Origin: UBA4656 sp002405525 | Lineage (GTDB): Bacteria > Pseudomonadota > Gammaproteobacteria > Xanthomonadales > Ahniellaceae | NCBI GenBank assembly: GCA_036723735.1 | Contig: DAIMGT010000008.1 | Coordinates: forward strand, 29,685-93,684 | DNA: 64,000 nt | Reading direction: 5' to 3' | In this document: piece by piece, positions 35,701 through 44,844 of the stretch | Layout of the letters: every line of letters starts with the position of its first letter | Numbering within the stretch: the first letter of the stretch is position 1 | Position numbers and translations under genes: made by a program | The notes under the pieces: model-generated | The model's database searches: none | What the model was told of the DNA's origin: nothing | The model's input: only the letters and a program-made list of their open reading frames with translations

Positions 35701-38700
35701 GCTCGCCGTCGAGGGCCTGCAGGCCGTGCGCTTCGAGAAGCGCATGGTCTCGGTGCTGACCCGACGTGAGGATGGCCTGTACCGATTCGTTTCGCGTGAG
35801 CGTCGCGAGGAAATCGGCCGCGAGCCACTCGCCGCCGCGGCCACGGCGCAGTCGCTGGTGCTCGCGACCTCGCGTCCAGGCGACTTCGCGCTCGAGATCC
35901 AGGACCGCGATGGGCGTGTGCTCAACACCCAGGCGTGGACGGTGGCCGGCGACGCCAACCTCAGCCGCTCGCTCGAGCGCAACGCCGAGCTGCAGATCAA
36001 CCTGTCGAAGCCGAGTTACGCCCCCGGCGAGGCGATCGAGGTGTCGATCCGCGGGCCGTATGCCGGCGCGGGCCTGATCACCATCGAGCGCGACCGCGTC
36101 TGGGCCCAGCAGTGGTTCAAGGTCGACACCACCAGCACCGTGCAGCGCATCCGCCTGCCGGAGGGCCTCGAGGGCAACGCCTATGTCTCGGTGACCTTGC
36201 TGCGCGACCCGGCGAGCGATGCCATCCACCTGAGCCCCCTGTCCTGGGGCGTGGTGCCCTTCGCCATCGACCGCGCGCAGCGCCTGTTGCCGCTGTCGAT
36301 GAGCGCCCCACCGCGCTCGCGCCCGGGCCAGCCGCTGGCGATCACGGTCGATCCCGGTGGGGCGGCGCGAGTGGCGGTGTTCGCAGTCGACGAGGGCATC
36401 CTGCAGGTGGCCGGCTACCGCGTGGGCGATCCGCTCGACCAGTTCTTCGCCCGCAAGATGCATCAGGTCGAGAGCGCGCAGATCCTCGACCTCGTGTTGC
36501 CCGAGTTCGCCCGTTTTGCCGACGCCTCCGCTCCCGGCGGCGACGCCGAGGGCGCCGGAGCGCGCCATCTCAACCCGTTCAAGCGCAAAGGCGAGAAACC
36601 GGCGGTGTGGTGGTCGGGCGTGGTCGACATCGACGCGGCCAGGACCTTCCAGTTCGCGCCCCCCGACCACTTCAATGGCGAACTGCGCCTGGTGGCTGTG
36701 GCGGTAAGCCCCGAGCGCATGCGCCTCGTCGAGGGCAAGACGACCATCCGCGGCGATTTCGTACTCACCCCCACTCTGCCCACGCATGTCGCGCCGGGCG
36801 ATGAGTTCGTGGTGCCGGTCGGCGTGGCCAACACCATCGAGGGGGCCACCGAACCGGTGCGGGTCGATCTGCGCGTCGAGATCGCGCAAGGCCTGGGCCT
36901 GGTCGATGAGCCGCCGGCGGCGTTCAGCCTCGAGCCCGGCGAAGAGACCGTGGTGCGGCTGCGCCTGAGGGCCCAGCAAGCGCTGGGCGCGGTGCCGGTG
37001 ACCTTGCGCGCAAGCAGTGGACGCTTCGCCGCACAGCGCAGGGTCGAGGTGTCGGTACGGCCGCTGCAGCCCTCGCTGACCACGATCGTGGTGCAATCGG
37101 TCGCGCGACCCACGGCCATCACCGGCCTGCGCGCCGTGTTCGACGAGCGCGCGCAGCGCCGGCTGGCGGCGTCCAGGTCGCCGCTGGTGGCGCTCATCGG
37201 TCTCGACACCTGGCTGGGCGACTATCGCTACAACTGCACAGAGCAGTTGGCGAGCAAGGCCCTGCCGGGCCTGGTGCTGCGTTCGCACCCGGCTCTCGGC
37301 CGCAGCCATGGCGATGGCGATCTGTCCGGGCTGTTCAATACCCTGCGCTCGCGCCAGAACGGTGACGGCGGTTTCGGCACCTGGACCGCCAGCCCGTATG
37401 TCGATCCGATGGTGTCGGCGTACGCAGTGCTGGTATTGGTGGAAGCCCGTGAGCGTGGCGAACGCGTGCCCGGAGATCTGCTCGACCGCGCCAACCAGTG
37501 GCTGGCCCAGGCTGCGCTCGACGCGAGCCGCAACGACCTTGCCGGCCTGCGCGCCCGTGCGCTGGCCGTCTACCTGCAGGTGCGCCAGGGCGAAGCGGCG
37601 GGCAATGCGCTGGCCGCCCTGGTCGAGCAGCTCGAACGCGACCAGCCCGACTCCTGGCGAAACGATCTGGCCGGCCTGCTGGTCGCAGCCAGCTTCCACG
37701 GCCTGCAGCAGACTGCAGCCGCCGCCCCGCTCGCGCGCCGCCATCGCGAGCGCGCCAACGAGGTGCCGAAACCCTGGTCGCAGCTCACCGCGGCCGAACG
37801 CGAGGCGGTCTTTACGCAGCAGGGTTATGGCGACTACTACGATCCACTGGGCGCGCAGGCGTGGCGTCTCTATCTGCTGGGCAAGCACTTCCCCCAACAG
37901 ACCCGCCTGCTGACCCCGGAAGCCACCACCCGGCTGCTCGGTGCCGTGAACGAGCAGGGCCTGAACAGCCTCAACAGCGCGCTCGCGGTACTCGCGCTCG
38001 ATGCCGTCGGTGGATCGACCGACGCCCCGGTGCGCTTCGAACAGGAATGGCGCGATGGCAAGGCGTCTTTCGGTGAAGTCCGGAGCGGCGTGCTCGCCGG
38101 CTCGTACCGCGCCGATGCGACGCGCCTGCGGGTGATACCCGAAAACGGAAGCACGGTGTGGGTGGCGCAGATCGAGCGGGGCTTCGACCGCAACCCTCTG
38201 CCGGCGGAGCAGGGTCAGGGCCTGGAAGTGCAGCGTGACTTTTTCGGCGAGGACGGCAAGCCTGCGACCACGGTCGAGCAGGGCAAGGAACTCACGGTGC
38301 GCCTGCGCGTGCGGGGCAACGGCTGGGACAATGTGGCCCTGCTCGACCTGTTGCCGGGAGGCTTCGAACCGGTGCTGGTGCCGCGCACGGCCGCCGAGGG
38401 CGGCGTCGAGGCTCCGGTCGAAGCGATCGACCAGGACGGCGACGGCCTGCCCGATGAAGCGTCACCAGGAGCGCCGGAGCCGCAGGCGCCGGTCCTGGCC
38501 CTGCCGGAATCGACCTTCCAGCCGGACCACGAGGAGATCCGCGAAGACCGCGTCGTGCTCTACGGCAGCGTGGCGGGCGAGATGCAGGAGTTCGTCTACC
38601 GCATCCGCGCCACGACCACCGGCAGCTTCCAGGTGCCCCCGGCCTTCGCCGAGCACATGTACCGCAACGGGGTGATCGCGCGCGGCGGCCCGGCCGGCAC

Positions 38701-38728
38701 GATCACCGTCACCGAACCGGCGCGCTGA
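32774..38728 (+). CDS. yfhM: bacterial alpha-2-macroglobulin (YfhM-like)
   Basis: 1984 residues. Bacterial alpha-2-macroglobulins trap proteases in the periplasm and are paired with PBP1C, which follows here. A Pro/Ser-rich N-terminus leads to one membrane helix at about residues 58-75 (LVVFALAALVTWWFTREV); there is no lipobox, so the protein is anchored by a signal anchor, unlike lipoprotein YfhM of E. coli. MG-type beta domains follow, including the GLYRPGETVHLGVILR bait-region neighbour. The thioester motif is intact as YNCTEQ (Cys about 1488), followed by an alpha-helical thioester domain. ATG 32774 opens just after CCCC; 146 upstream codons are rejected. Confidence 0.92.
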   Translation: MSTSDETVPSSSPEPQPAPVPSPSAATSGQPFAARVLGEWRPPAWIGQAVAWFRARPDVRLGGPLVVFALAALVTWWFTREVPPLPDAIHVRVEAPARSDYSVSPVGVAPLRLRFSAPVAALDRIGTDAGTAARVEGLRLVPDLAGRWAFEDEQTLAFQPAEDWPVGESFEVSIDPARAIASGRVLAQTRWAFESAAFSAEIATSEFYQDPENVNLKRAVWSVRFSHPVDGAALRARLAIAAGDGALRSTPPPEFDLRLAEDGLTAWVQTAPLVVPENGGHIVLKLAEGAKSRLPGPGRASEGASVVQLPSRYSVRLDGVDSMVVDDENGEPKQLLVLQFNDTLKDRDVAAQARLWLLPEGFVPSPSRLADPESEYQRQLPYSWSEGEVDAATLEAATRLRFELLPGEREWASTITLRYQAPPERRLWLELPKGLRSFGGFLLGDPQHRLLEVPDYPRLLRFVGDGALLSLRGERRVSIAARNTPDVRLEIGRVLPEQLQMLVANNDGKLQNPSLWRVDEDMLVERFEETLAIPTGDPAKAHYRGVDLGAYFNADQRGVFLLSLRSMRPDEAALSSRERLDRNVGEAVDTRLVVLTDLGVLAKTEIDGRRKVFVQRLSDGTPASGALVSVVGRNGQVVADASSDVDGVASLPPFDAFLRERTPVLLRVTLGDDMSFLPVGDWSRRLDTSRFDVGGEVNMLDPGTLKAVLFSDRGLYRPGETVHLGVILRAQDWARTPLGAPFELDILDPAGNLAARETIRFGAAGFEGHDFTPPESGPSGTWMAQLFLKGSRDDDRRLVGSTNVQVREFRPDTLRVKTALSTQAERGWVAPDALRALVDVENLFGTPAQDRRVTAQLRLTPSVLPDFAQHPGFRFLDPRQALEGVQQELEDARTDAEGRAEFDLGLGQYERAVYRLDLLVRAYEPGSGRGVASTLRALVSDQPWLVGIRAPESLGYVNRGSRVAAEMLVIGPDGAPLAVEGLQAVRFEKRMVSVLTRREDGLYRFVSRERREEIGREPLAAAATAQSLVLATSRPGDFALEIQDRDGRVLNTQAWTVAGDANLSRSLERNAELQINLSKPSYAPGEAIEVSIRGPYAGAGLITIERDRVWAQQWFKVDTTSTVQRIRLPEGLEGNAYVSVTLLRDPASDAIHLSPLSWGVVPFAIDRAQRLLPLSMSAPPRSRPGQPLAITVDPGGAARVAVFAVDEGILQVAGYRVGDPLDQFFARKMHQVESAQILDLVLPEFARFADASAPGGDAEGAGARHLNPFKRKGEKPAVWWSGVVDIDAARTFQFAPPDHFNGELRLVAVAVSPERMRLVEGKTTIRGDFVLTPTLPTHVAPGDEFVVPVGVANTIEGATEPVRVDLRVEIAQGLGLVDEPPAAFSLEPGEETVVRLRLRAQQALGAVPVTLRASSGRFAAQRRVEVSVRPLQPSLTTIVVQSVARPTAITGLRAVFDERAQRRLAASRSPLVALIGLDTWLGDYRYNCTEQLASKALPGLVLRSHPALGRSHGDGDLSGLFNTLRSRQNGDGGFGTWTASPYVDPMVSAYAVLVLVEARERGERVPGDLLDRANQWLAQAALDASRNDLAGLRARALAVYLQVRQGEAAGNALAALVEQLERDQPDSWRNDLAGLLVAASFHGLQQTAAAAPLARRHRERANEVPKPWSQLTAAEREAVFTQQGYGDYYDPLGAQAWRLYLLGKHFPQQTRLLTPEATTRLLGAVNEQGLNSLNSALAVLALDAVGGSTDAPVRFEQEWRDGKASFGEVRSGVLAGSYRADATRLRVIPENGSTVWVAQIERGFDRNPLPAEQGQGLEVQRDFFGEDGKPATTVEQGKELTVRLRVRGNGWDNVALLDLLPGGFEPVLVPRTAAEGGVEAPVEAIDQDGDGLPDEASPGAPEPQAPVLALPESTFQPDHEEIREDRVVLYGSVAGEMQEFVYRIRATTTGSFQVPPAFAEHMYRNGVIARGGPAGTITVTEPAR

Positions 38729-38729
38729 C

Positions 38730-38880
38730 GAGAGGCTGTGAAAAGACAGCCTCTCAGGCAGGCCATGGATGGCCCGCGCACGGGTCATGCACGCCAGTGC
38801 ATGATTCGCGGGAGCGAGTCCGGACCTGTGCCGGACTCGCGACTGGAAGAACCCACAGGATGTGGGCTTTTTCACCGGCA
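38730..38880 (+). repeat. 145-bp 3'-end element, copy D
   Basis: Starts one base after the alpha-2-macroglobulin stop. It is the cleanest copy: perfect hairpin GAGAGGCTGT / ACAGCCTCTC around GAAAAG, then GGCCATGGATGGCC, GCACGGGTCATGCACGCCAGTGCATGA, GTCCGGACCTGTGCCGGAC and the terminal CCCACA / TGTGGG hairpin with T-run. It lies between two genes usually co-transcribed (yfhM and pbpC). Confidence 0.88.
38851..38872 (+). terminator. intrinsic-terminator-like hairpin in copy D
   Basis: CCCACA pairs with TGTGGG around GGA, then C and five T. It could reduce read-through from yfhM into pbpC. Confidence 0.55.
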
Positions 38881-38903
38881 GCGAGCACGCCGGAACGATC
38901 GGC

Positions 38904-41318
38904 ATGGCGGCTGAGCAGGGCAGCCCGGGTGCTTCCGCCGTAGGGCGTGGACGTTCGCCGGTCCGGGCTTTGCGCCGCCGTCGTTTGTTGCGGGCCGTGC
39001 TTGCGGTGGTGGCGCTGCTGATCCTCGTGCCGGGCATCGTGCGCCTGTGGCCGAAGCCGCCACTGTCGGCCGGCGTGGCGGTGTCGATGGCCGTGCTCGA
39101 CCGCGATGGCCGTCTGCTGCGGCTCACCCTGGCCGCCGACGAGCGCTACCGCCAGTGGCTGCCGCTCGCGCAGATCTCGCCCACCGTCATCGAAGGCGTG
39201 CTGCTGCACGAAGACCGCCACTTCCGGTGGCATCCCGGGGTGAACCCCGTCGCCCTGCTGCGCGCTGCGGCCAGCACCTACGGGGGCGGCGCGCGCATCG
39301 GGGGTTCCACCCTCACCATGCAGCTCGCGCGCCTGCGCTGGCGCCTCGCGACCCGCGATGTGCCCGGCAAGCTCGTGCAGATCGCGCGCGCCCTGCAGCT
39401 CGAGGCGATGTACCCGAAGGACGAGATCCTCGAGGCCTATCTCAACCTCGCGCCCTACGGGGGCAACATCGAGGGCGTGGGCGCGGCCTCGCGCATCTAC
39501 TTCGACAAGGCCGCTGCCGAACTCAGTCTGCCGGAGGCCCTCGCGCTGGCGGTGCTGCCGCAGGCTCCCAATCCGCGCGGCCGCTTCGTGCGCGATGCGC
39601 GCGGAGTGACCACCCTCGGCGCCGGCCTGCATGCCGCCCGCCAGCGGCTCTATGCGCGCTGGGCGGCCCGTCACGGCGAAGACGAAGAACTCGCGGCCCG
39701 CATGGCCTTGCCTCTGCGCCTGCGGCCGGCCTCGGCCCTGCCATTCACCGCACCGCACTACGTCGACCGCGTGCTGGCCGCCCAACAGCTGCACGGGCCG
39801 CGGCCTCCCGAGATGGCCACGCCACTCGACCCTCGACTGCAGCGCCTGGTCGAACGCCGCGTGCGCGCCCACCTGCAGCGCGAGGCGCTGCGCGGCCTCG
39901 ACAACGCCGCCGTGCTCATCGTCGACACCCGCGACATGGGGGTGGTGGCCCTGATGGGCTCGGCCGACTGGCGCAACGCGGCGATCGACGGGCAGGTGAA
40001 CGGGACCGCGGCCCGGCGTTCGCCGGGCTCGACGCTCAAGCCCTTCATCTACGCCCTGGCGATCGATCAGGGCCAGTTGCACCCCGCCACCGTGCTGCGC
40101 GATGTGCCGAGCGCCTACGGGGCCTACACCCCCGAAAACTACGACGGCCGCTTCCAGGGGCCGGTGACCGCCACCGAGGCCCTGAACCGCAGTCGCAACA
40201 TCCCGGCGGTGACGGTGGCCTCGCGCCTGCGATCCCCCGATCTCTACGACCTCCTGCAGGAAGCCGGTGTGCCTGCCCTGCGCACCCGCGAGCACTACGG
40301 CCTGGCACTCGTGCTCGGCGGGGGCGAGTTGCGCGCCGAAGACCTCGTGCGGCTGTACGCCATGTTGGGCTCCGATGGTCGGCTGAGGTCCTTGCGCTTT
40401 CGCGCCGCGGACGCCCTGGCGCCAGGCAGCGCCCTGCTGAGTTCCGACGCGGCCTTCATGGTGCTCGACATGCTGCGCCGGAACCCGCGCCCGGGCGGTG
40501 CCACGGCGAGCGATCTCGGACACTGGCCGGTGGCCTGGAAGACCGGCACCAGCTGGGGCTTCCGCGATGCCTGGACGGCGGGCGTGGTCGGGCCTTACGC
40601 CATCGTGGTCTGGATGGGTCATTTCGACGGCCGCAGCAACCCGGCCCTGGTGGGCATCGAGACCGCGGCGCCGCTGTTCTTCTCGATCGCCGATGCGATG
40701 CGTGCAGAGGGCTTCGAGGTCGCGCCGCAGCGCACCAACGCAGCGCGCATCAAGCGAGTCAGCATCTGTCTCGCCAGCGGCGACCTGCCGAACGCGTGGT
40801 GCCCGCAGCGTGGCGAGACCTGGTTCATCCCCGGCGTCTCGCCGATTCGAATGAGCACCGTGCACCGGCCGGTACAGATCGACCAGGCCAGCGGCCGAGT
40901 GGCGTGCGGGCCCTTCGACCCGTCGACCATGCGCCGCGAGGTGTTCGAGTTCTGGCCCAGTGACCTCGCCCGCGTGTTCGCCCAGGCCGGCCTGCCACGC
41001 CGCCGGCCGCCGGTCGGCGCCGAATGCGCCGGGGCCGACGAATGGCTGGGCAGCCCGCCGCAGATCACCCAGCCTTTTCGCGCCACCCGCTATCGCCTGC
41101 ATTTCGACGGCCGCGAACAGCCCGGCATTGCGCTGGCCGCGACGACCGATGCCGATGCCCGCACCGTCTACTGGTTCGCCGACGGGGCCTTCATCGGGGA
41201 ATCACCCAGCGGCCGCGCCCTCGCCTGGTCGCCGACCGGCGCCGGCCGCGTGCTGCTGCGTGCCGTCGACGACCATGGCCGCGGCGACGAACGCGAGGTG
41301 GTGGTGGAAGCAGAATGA
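38904..41318 (+). CDS. pbpC: penicillin-binding protein 1C
   Basis: 804 residues. Peptidoglycan glycosyltransferase/transpeptidase, anchored by one helix (about residues 30-48). The GT51 domain shows the catalytic Glu103 in HEDRHFRWHPGVNP and GGSTLTMQ. The transpeptidase has SxxK at Ser376 (PGSTLKP), SRN, and KTGTS at Lys546. The PBP1C C-terminal beta domain follows (residues about 650-804), with FWPSDLA and a conserved Cys pair. The open frame extends 14 codons into repeat copy D, so the ATG at 38904 (MAAEQGS) is used. Its pairing with yfhM is the classic arrangement. Confidence 0.95.
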   Translation: MAAEQGSPGASAVGRGRSPVRALRRRRLLRAVLAVVALLILVPGIVRLWPKPPLSAGVAVSMAVLDRDGRLLRLTLAADERYRQWLPLAQISPTVIEGVLLHEDRHFRWHPGVNPVALLRAAASTYGGGARIGGSTLTMQLARLRWRLATRDVPGKLVQIARALQLEAMYPKDEILEAYLNLAPYGGNIEGVGAASRIYFDKAAAELSLPEALALAVLPQAPNPRGRFVRDARGVTTLGAGLHAARQRLYARWAARHGEDEELAARMALPLRLRPASALPFTAPHYVDRVLAAQQLHGPRPPEMATPLDPRLQRLVERRVRAHLQREALRGLDNAAVLIVDTRDMGVVALMGSADWRNAAIDGQVNGTAARRSPGSTLKPFIYALAIDQGQLHPATVLRDVPSAYGAYTPENYDGRFQGPVTATEALNRSRNIPAVTVASRLRSPDLYDLLQEAGVPALRTREHYGLALVLGGGELRAEDLVRLYAMLGSDGRLRSLRFRAADALAPGSALLSSDAAFMVLDMLRRNPRPGGATASDLGHWPVAWKTGTSWGFRDAWTAGVVGPYAIVVWMGHFDGRSNPALVGIETAAPLFFSIADAMRAEGFEVAPQRTNAARIKRVSICLASGDLPNAWCPQRGETWFIPGVSPIRMSTVHRPVQIDQASGRVACGPFDPSTMRREVFEFWPSDLARVFAQAGLPRRRPPVGAECAGADEWLGSPPQITQPFRATRYRLHFDGREQPGIALAATTDADARTVYWFADGAFIGESPSGRALAWSPTGAGRVLLRAVDDHGRGDEREVVVEAE

Positions 41319-41907
41319 GCGGTCGTTCGCCGCAACCGACGGGCGGCCGGTGACCGTGCGGCCGGTCGCTTCGCGATCCCATGGCGATGGCAACCTTGTC
41401 CGGGTGCACCGCGATCAAGCAGTTCATCGCCGGCGAACAACGGCCCGGCATGGCTTCCGCCCGAAACAGGCCGCGACGGCCCAGGCGCAGGGGAAAGCCC
41501 CGTCCCCGCAGCCATCCGGCGCAATCACGGAGGATTGCAGCCGCACGCGGGCGAAGACGTACGGCCCGTGGCCGGCGAACGCGCCTTGGTCCTCGAACGA
41601 GATATGCCCGGTCCGGGGACGACTTCCTGCACTTCGCCCATCACGGGTCGCCCGCGCGCTTGCGGTGGTGTGGCGCCTGCACGTCCTCGACCACGCCCCG
41701 ACGGTGAAGGCCCATGCCGGCTGCGGAAATCCAGGTAGCTCCGTCATCGACGGCAATCGCGTCCCGGCAATCGCGGTGCCTCCGGCGTGGCTCCCTCGGC
41801 GCTCGGGGGCGCCGTGGCAGCCTCGGGTCCACGGTCGCAAGCGCCCTGTTTTCGGGCTTCCACCACCTCTGTGACGGCATCCGGTCTCGTCACCATGGGG
41901 GTTCTCG
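41319..41907. other. intergenic region
   Basis: 589 bases. Short frames on both strands are Arg/Pro-rich shadows of GC-rich sequence without motifs. No repeat copy or T-tailed hairpin was found. Confidence 0.35.
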
Positions 41908-42315
41908 ATGCCGAAGGAAAACGTTGCGGTGATCCGGGGGATGTATGACGCGTTTGCCGCGGGTGATGTCCCAGGCGTGCTCGGGCGCATGAACCCGGAC
42001 ATGGTCTGGAACGAGGCGGAAAACCTTCCATATGCCGACGGTAACCCGTACATCGGACCGGGGGCGGTGGCGCAGGGCGTCTTCGCCCGCTGCGGCAGCG
42101 AGTGGGACGGTTTCCCGGTCGTCGTCGACGAGCTGCTCGATGCCGGCGATACCGTCGTGGCCCTCGGCCGCTATCGCGGAACCTACAAGGCCACCGGTCG
42201 TCCGCAGAACACGCAACTGGTGTACGTCTGGCGGCTCGCCGGCGGCAAGATGGTGCGGTTCCAGCAGTCTGTCGACACGCTCCAGGTCGCGCGGGTCATC
42301 GGAACCGCCGAGTGA
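41908..42315 (+). CDS. SnoaL-like / NTF2-fold protein
   Basis: 135 residues. It starts MPKENVAVIRGMYDAFAAGDVPGVLGRMNPD, the typical first helices of SnoaL/ketosteroid-isomerase-like proteins, followed by a curved beta-sheet (GDTVVALGRYRGTYKATGR, YVWRLAGGKMVRFQQSVDT). This fold often forms small hydrophobic-ligand binding cups or isomerases. The ATG is preceded by a GGGGGT-like site. It is the first gene upstream of rpfC on the same strand, 400 bases away; a functional link is not shown. Confidence 0.75.
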   Translation: MPKENVAVIRGMYDAFAAGDVPGVLGRMNPDMVWNEAENLPYADGNPYIGPGAVAQGVFARCGSEWDGFPVVVDELLDAGDTVVALGRYRGTYKATGRPQNTQLVYVWRLAGGKMVRFQQSVDTLQVARVIGTAE

Positions 42316-42717
42316 CACGCTTGGGCGAACCCGCGCCCTGAAGGGCGCGGCATCACGAACGCGAGGGATGCCGCGCGCCGGCGGTCGGCGCGACGGGCCC
42401 GGGCGTCCCATGCCGCGGGTCAGGCCCGGTGCAGCGCCTGCAGGGCTGCCGGGTCGGGATCGCGCTGCGCCTTTCGCGCCGGCCATCGCGTCCTCGTCGC
42501 CCGCCTCGAAGCGCCGGTGGTAGCGCCCTGGATCCTGTTGCACCCCGCAGGCACGGCATCGCTGCGGAACCCGGCCGAGTCCGCGGCCGAATCACCGGAA
42601 GGCGCGCGGGTTCCCGGGCGGCGCTGCGGACGCGCCGCGGGCGCCCACGTACACTGCGCGAACCCGCCGGGCCCTGTCCATCCGGCCCGTTCCACCCCAG
42701 CGCACGGCGACCCGCCC
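42316..42717. other. intergenic region upstream of rpfC
   Basis: 402 bases. A perfect inverted repeat at 42331-42350 (CCGCGCCCT-GA-AGGGCGCGG) could end the SnoaL transcript but has no T-run. The rpfC frame is open through much of the region, with an ATG at 42517, but without homology. No clear promoter found. Confidence 0.4.
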
Positions 42718-44826
42718 TTGCTTCCGATCACGGACCAACTCGCCGGCCGCTTCCGCAATCGCGCGGACACGGAGCACGTCCAGGCGGCGATCCGGCTGGC
42801 GATCGCCGCGGCGATGGCGGCGCTGCTGATGGCGCTGTATCCGGATGCGATCCATGGCGAAACCCGGGAGTCGCTGTTCGCCCTGGCGATCGGTCTCGAG
42901 CTGGTGCTCGCCGTCGGCATCCTGGCGTCGATCGCGGTGTCGCCGGGTATCAGCCACACGCGGCGCAGCGTCGGCATCGTCGGCGACATCGGCACCTCCT
43001 GTCTTGCGATGTCGGTGCTGGGCATCGACGCCGCCCCGCTGTGGGGCGTTTGCCTGTGGGTGGTCGTCGGCAACGGCCTGCGCTTCGGACCGCGTTATCT
43101 GCTCGCGACCATGGCCGCGGCGCTGGTCGGGTTCTGCGCGGTCATTCTGATCAATGACGATTGGACCGAGCACCCGGTGCTCGCGTGGACCCTGTGGGGC
43201 GTGCTGTTCACCGTGCCCGCATACCTGCACAAACTCGTTCGTGACCTGACCGAGGCGCGCGATGCCGCCGCGCGTGCAAGCGCCGCGAAAACCTGGTTCC
43301 TCGCTTCGACCAGTCACGAGCTGCGCACGCCGCTCAACGGTGTCGTGACCGCGGTCGAGCTGCTGCGCACCACCGATCTGTCGCGTGAGCAGCAGCGCCT
43401 GGCCGACACGGCCCTGCAAGGCGCACGCGCGCTTTCGGGCCTGGTCGGAGACATCCTCGACATCTCGGCGATCGAATCGGGAAGCCTTACGCTGCACGCG
43501 ACGCGCACGCAGCCGCGGGAGATCGCCAAGGCGGTGGCGATGATGCTGGCGCCGACCGCGCGCGAGAAGGGCATCGCCCTCGACCTCGAAGCGTCCGCCG
43601 ACGTGCCCATGGAAGTGGAGCTGGACGCGCAGCGCACCCAGCAGGCGCTTCTGAACCTCGCCCACAATGCGGTGAAGTTCACCGACAGTGGCAGGGTGTG
43701 CATCAGGGTCGGCATGTCCGAAGACAGTCGCTGGCTGCTGTTCGAGGTGAGCGACACCGGAATCGGGATCGCCCCGGATGTCCTGCCGCGCATCTTCGAT
43801 GCCTTCACCCAGGCCGAAACCGGCGCCCACCGCCGCTACGGAGGGACCGGCATCGGCACCACCATCGCGCGCGAACTGGTCACCCGCATGGGCGGGCGGA
43901 TGTACGCGGAGAGCACTCTCGGAGTCGGCAGCCGATTCTGGTTCACCGTGCCCTTGGCGCGGGCGGAGGGGACGCGGGTTTCGCCGATGCCGGCGATCCC
44001 GGCGAACGCGCCCGGCCAGTTGATCGCCGAACATCGGCGTCGTTTCGCGCCGAAGCGGGTGATCGTGCTGGACGACCTTGCGTCCAACCGCGAGGTCCTG
44101 CGCACGCTGCTGGAGCGGCTCGGGCACGAGGTGGTCGAAGTGGACTCGGCGCCGGCAGCGCTGGACGTGCTCGCCGGGGAGACCGTCCATGCCGCCGTCG
44201 TCGACTGGCACATGCCCGAGATCACCGGCCACGACCTGCTGCTCGAGATCAAGGCATCCGGCGGCCGGGCCGCCGACGTACCGGTGATCATCCTCACTGC
44301 CGATGCCACCAGCGGCACCATGGCGAGGGCGATGGCCGCCGGCGCCGCCGCCTTCCTGACCAAGCCGATCTCGGTGCCGGCGCTGCTGCGGGCGCTGGAG
44401 GGTGCGTTCGGCGGGGGCGCGCGGCCAGCGCCGGACGCGCCGGCGGTCGACCCGGTACCGGAATCCGACGCCACCCTGGACCTCGCCCACATCGACGAAC
44501 TGCTGGAGTCGGGGCTGACCGAAGCGACGGTCGCCCACCTGTCCTACACCGGGCTGGCCGACGTGCGCCGCGCCGCCCAGGCCGCCCGCCAGGCCGCCCA
44601 GGCGGGCAACCTGTTCGCCTTCGCGGATGCCGCCCATGCAATCAAGGGTGTCGCGGCCAACATCGGCGCACCGAAGCTCGCGGCGGCGGCGCATCGCGCG
44701 ATGCGCGCCGACCCGGTCGGGTTCCGCGCTTCGGCCGGATCGGACTTGCTGGCGGAACTCGACGCCGAGATCGACCTCGCCCGGCGCGCGGTCGCGGCCC
44801 GCTTTCCCGGCGCGCCCGGCGACTGA
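42718..44826 (+). CDS. rpfC: RpfC: hybrid histidine kinase, DSF sensor
   Basis: 702 residues from a TTG start. RpfC senses the diffusible signal factor and also restrains RpfF. The layout follows Xanthomonas RpfC: a short N-terminus with RADTEHVQ, about five membrane helices with the motif SHTRRSVG, HisKA with His200 (STSHELRTPLNG), HATPase, receiver with Asp496 (VVDWHMPE) and HPt with His640 (AAHAIKGVAANIG). With the TTG, RAD-EH falls at residues 15-20, the same register I recall for Xanthomonas; this is why it is preferred over the ATG at 42517. The ribosome site is weak. It converges with rpfF, 18 bases apart. Confidence 0.9.
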   Translation: MLPITDQLAGRFRNRADTEHVQAAIRLAIAAAMAALLMALYPDAIHGETRESLFALAIGLELVLAVGILASIAVSPGISHTRRSVGIVGDIGTSCLAMSVLGIDAAPLWGVCLWVVVGNGLRFGPRYLLATMAAALVGFCAVILINDDWTEHPVLAWTLWGVLFTVPAYLHKLVRDLTEARDAAARASAAKTWFLASTSHELRTPLNGVVTAVELLRTTDLSREQQRLADTALQGARALSGLVGDILDISAIESGSLTLHATRTQPREIAKAVAMMLAPTAREKGIALDLEASADVPMEVELDAQRTQQALLNLAHNAVKFTDSGRVCIRVGMSEDSRWLLFEVSDTGIGIAPDVLPRIFDAFTQAETGAHRRYGGTGIGTTIARELVTRMGGRMYAESTLGVGSRFWFTVPLARAEGTRVSPMPAIPANAPGQLIAEHRRRFAPKRVIVLDDLASNREVLRTLLERLGHEVVEVDSAPAALDVLAGETVHAAVVDWHMPEITGHDLLLEIKASGGRAADVPVIILTADATSGTMARAMAAGAAAFLTKPISVPALLRALEGAFGGGARPAPDAPAVDPVPESDATLDLAHIDELLESGLTEATVAHLSYTGLADVRRAAQAARQAAQAGNLFAFADAAHAIKGVAANIGAPKLAAAAHRAMRADPVGFRASAGSDLLAELDAEIDLARRAVAARFPGAPGD

Positions 44827-44844
44827 TCCGCGCGCCCGTGCGGG

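Noticed and set aside
32726..37897. Very long minus-strand open frame (1723 codons) opposite the alpha-2-macroglobulin gene
   Set aside because: It is an antisense shadow of a high-GC gene: Arg/His/Gln-rich, no motif, no ribosome site.
38754..41102. Minus-strand frame (782 codons) opposite pbpC
   Set aside because: Antisense shadow; the end is encoded by repeat copy D, which is non-coding.
42331..42350. Perfect inverted repeat after the SnoaL-like gene as an intrinsic terminator
   Set aside because: No T-run follows; kept only as a note in the intergenic entry.
42517..42717. Upstream ATG extension of rpfC by 67 codons
   Set aside because: The extension is Pro/Arg-rich with no homology; the TTG start puts conserved residues in the register known for Xanthomonas RpfC.
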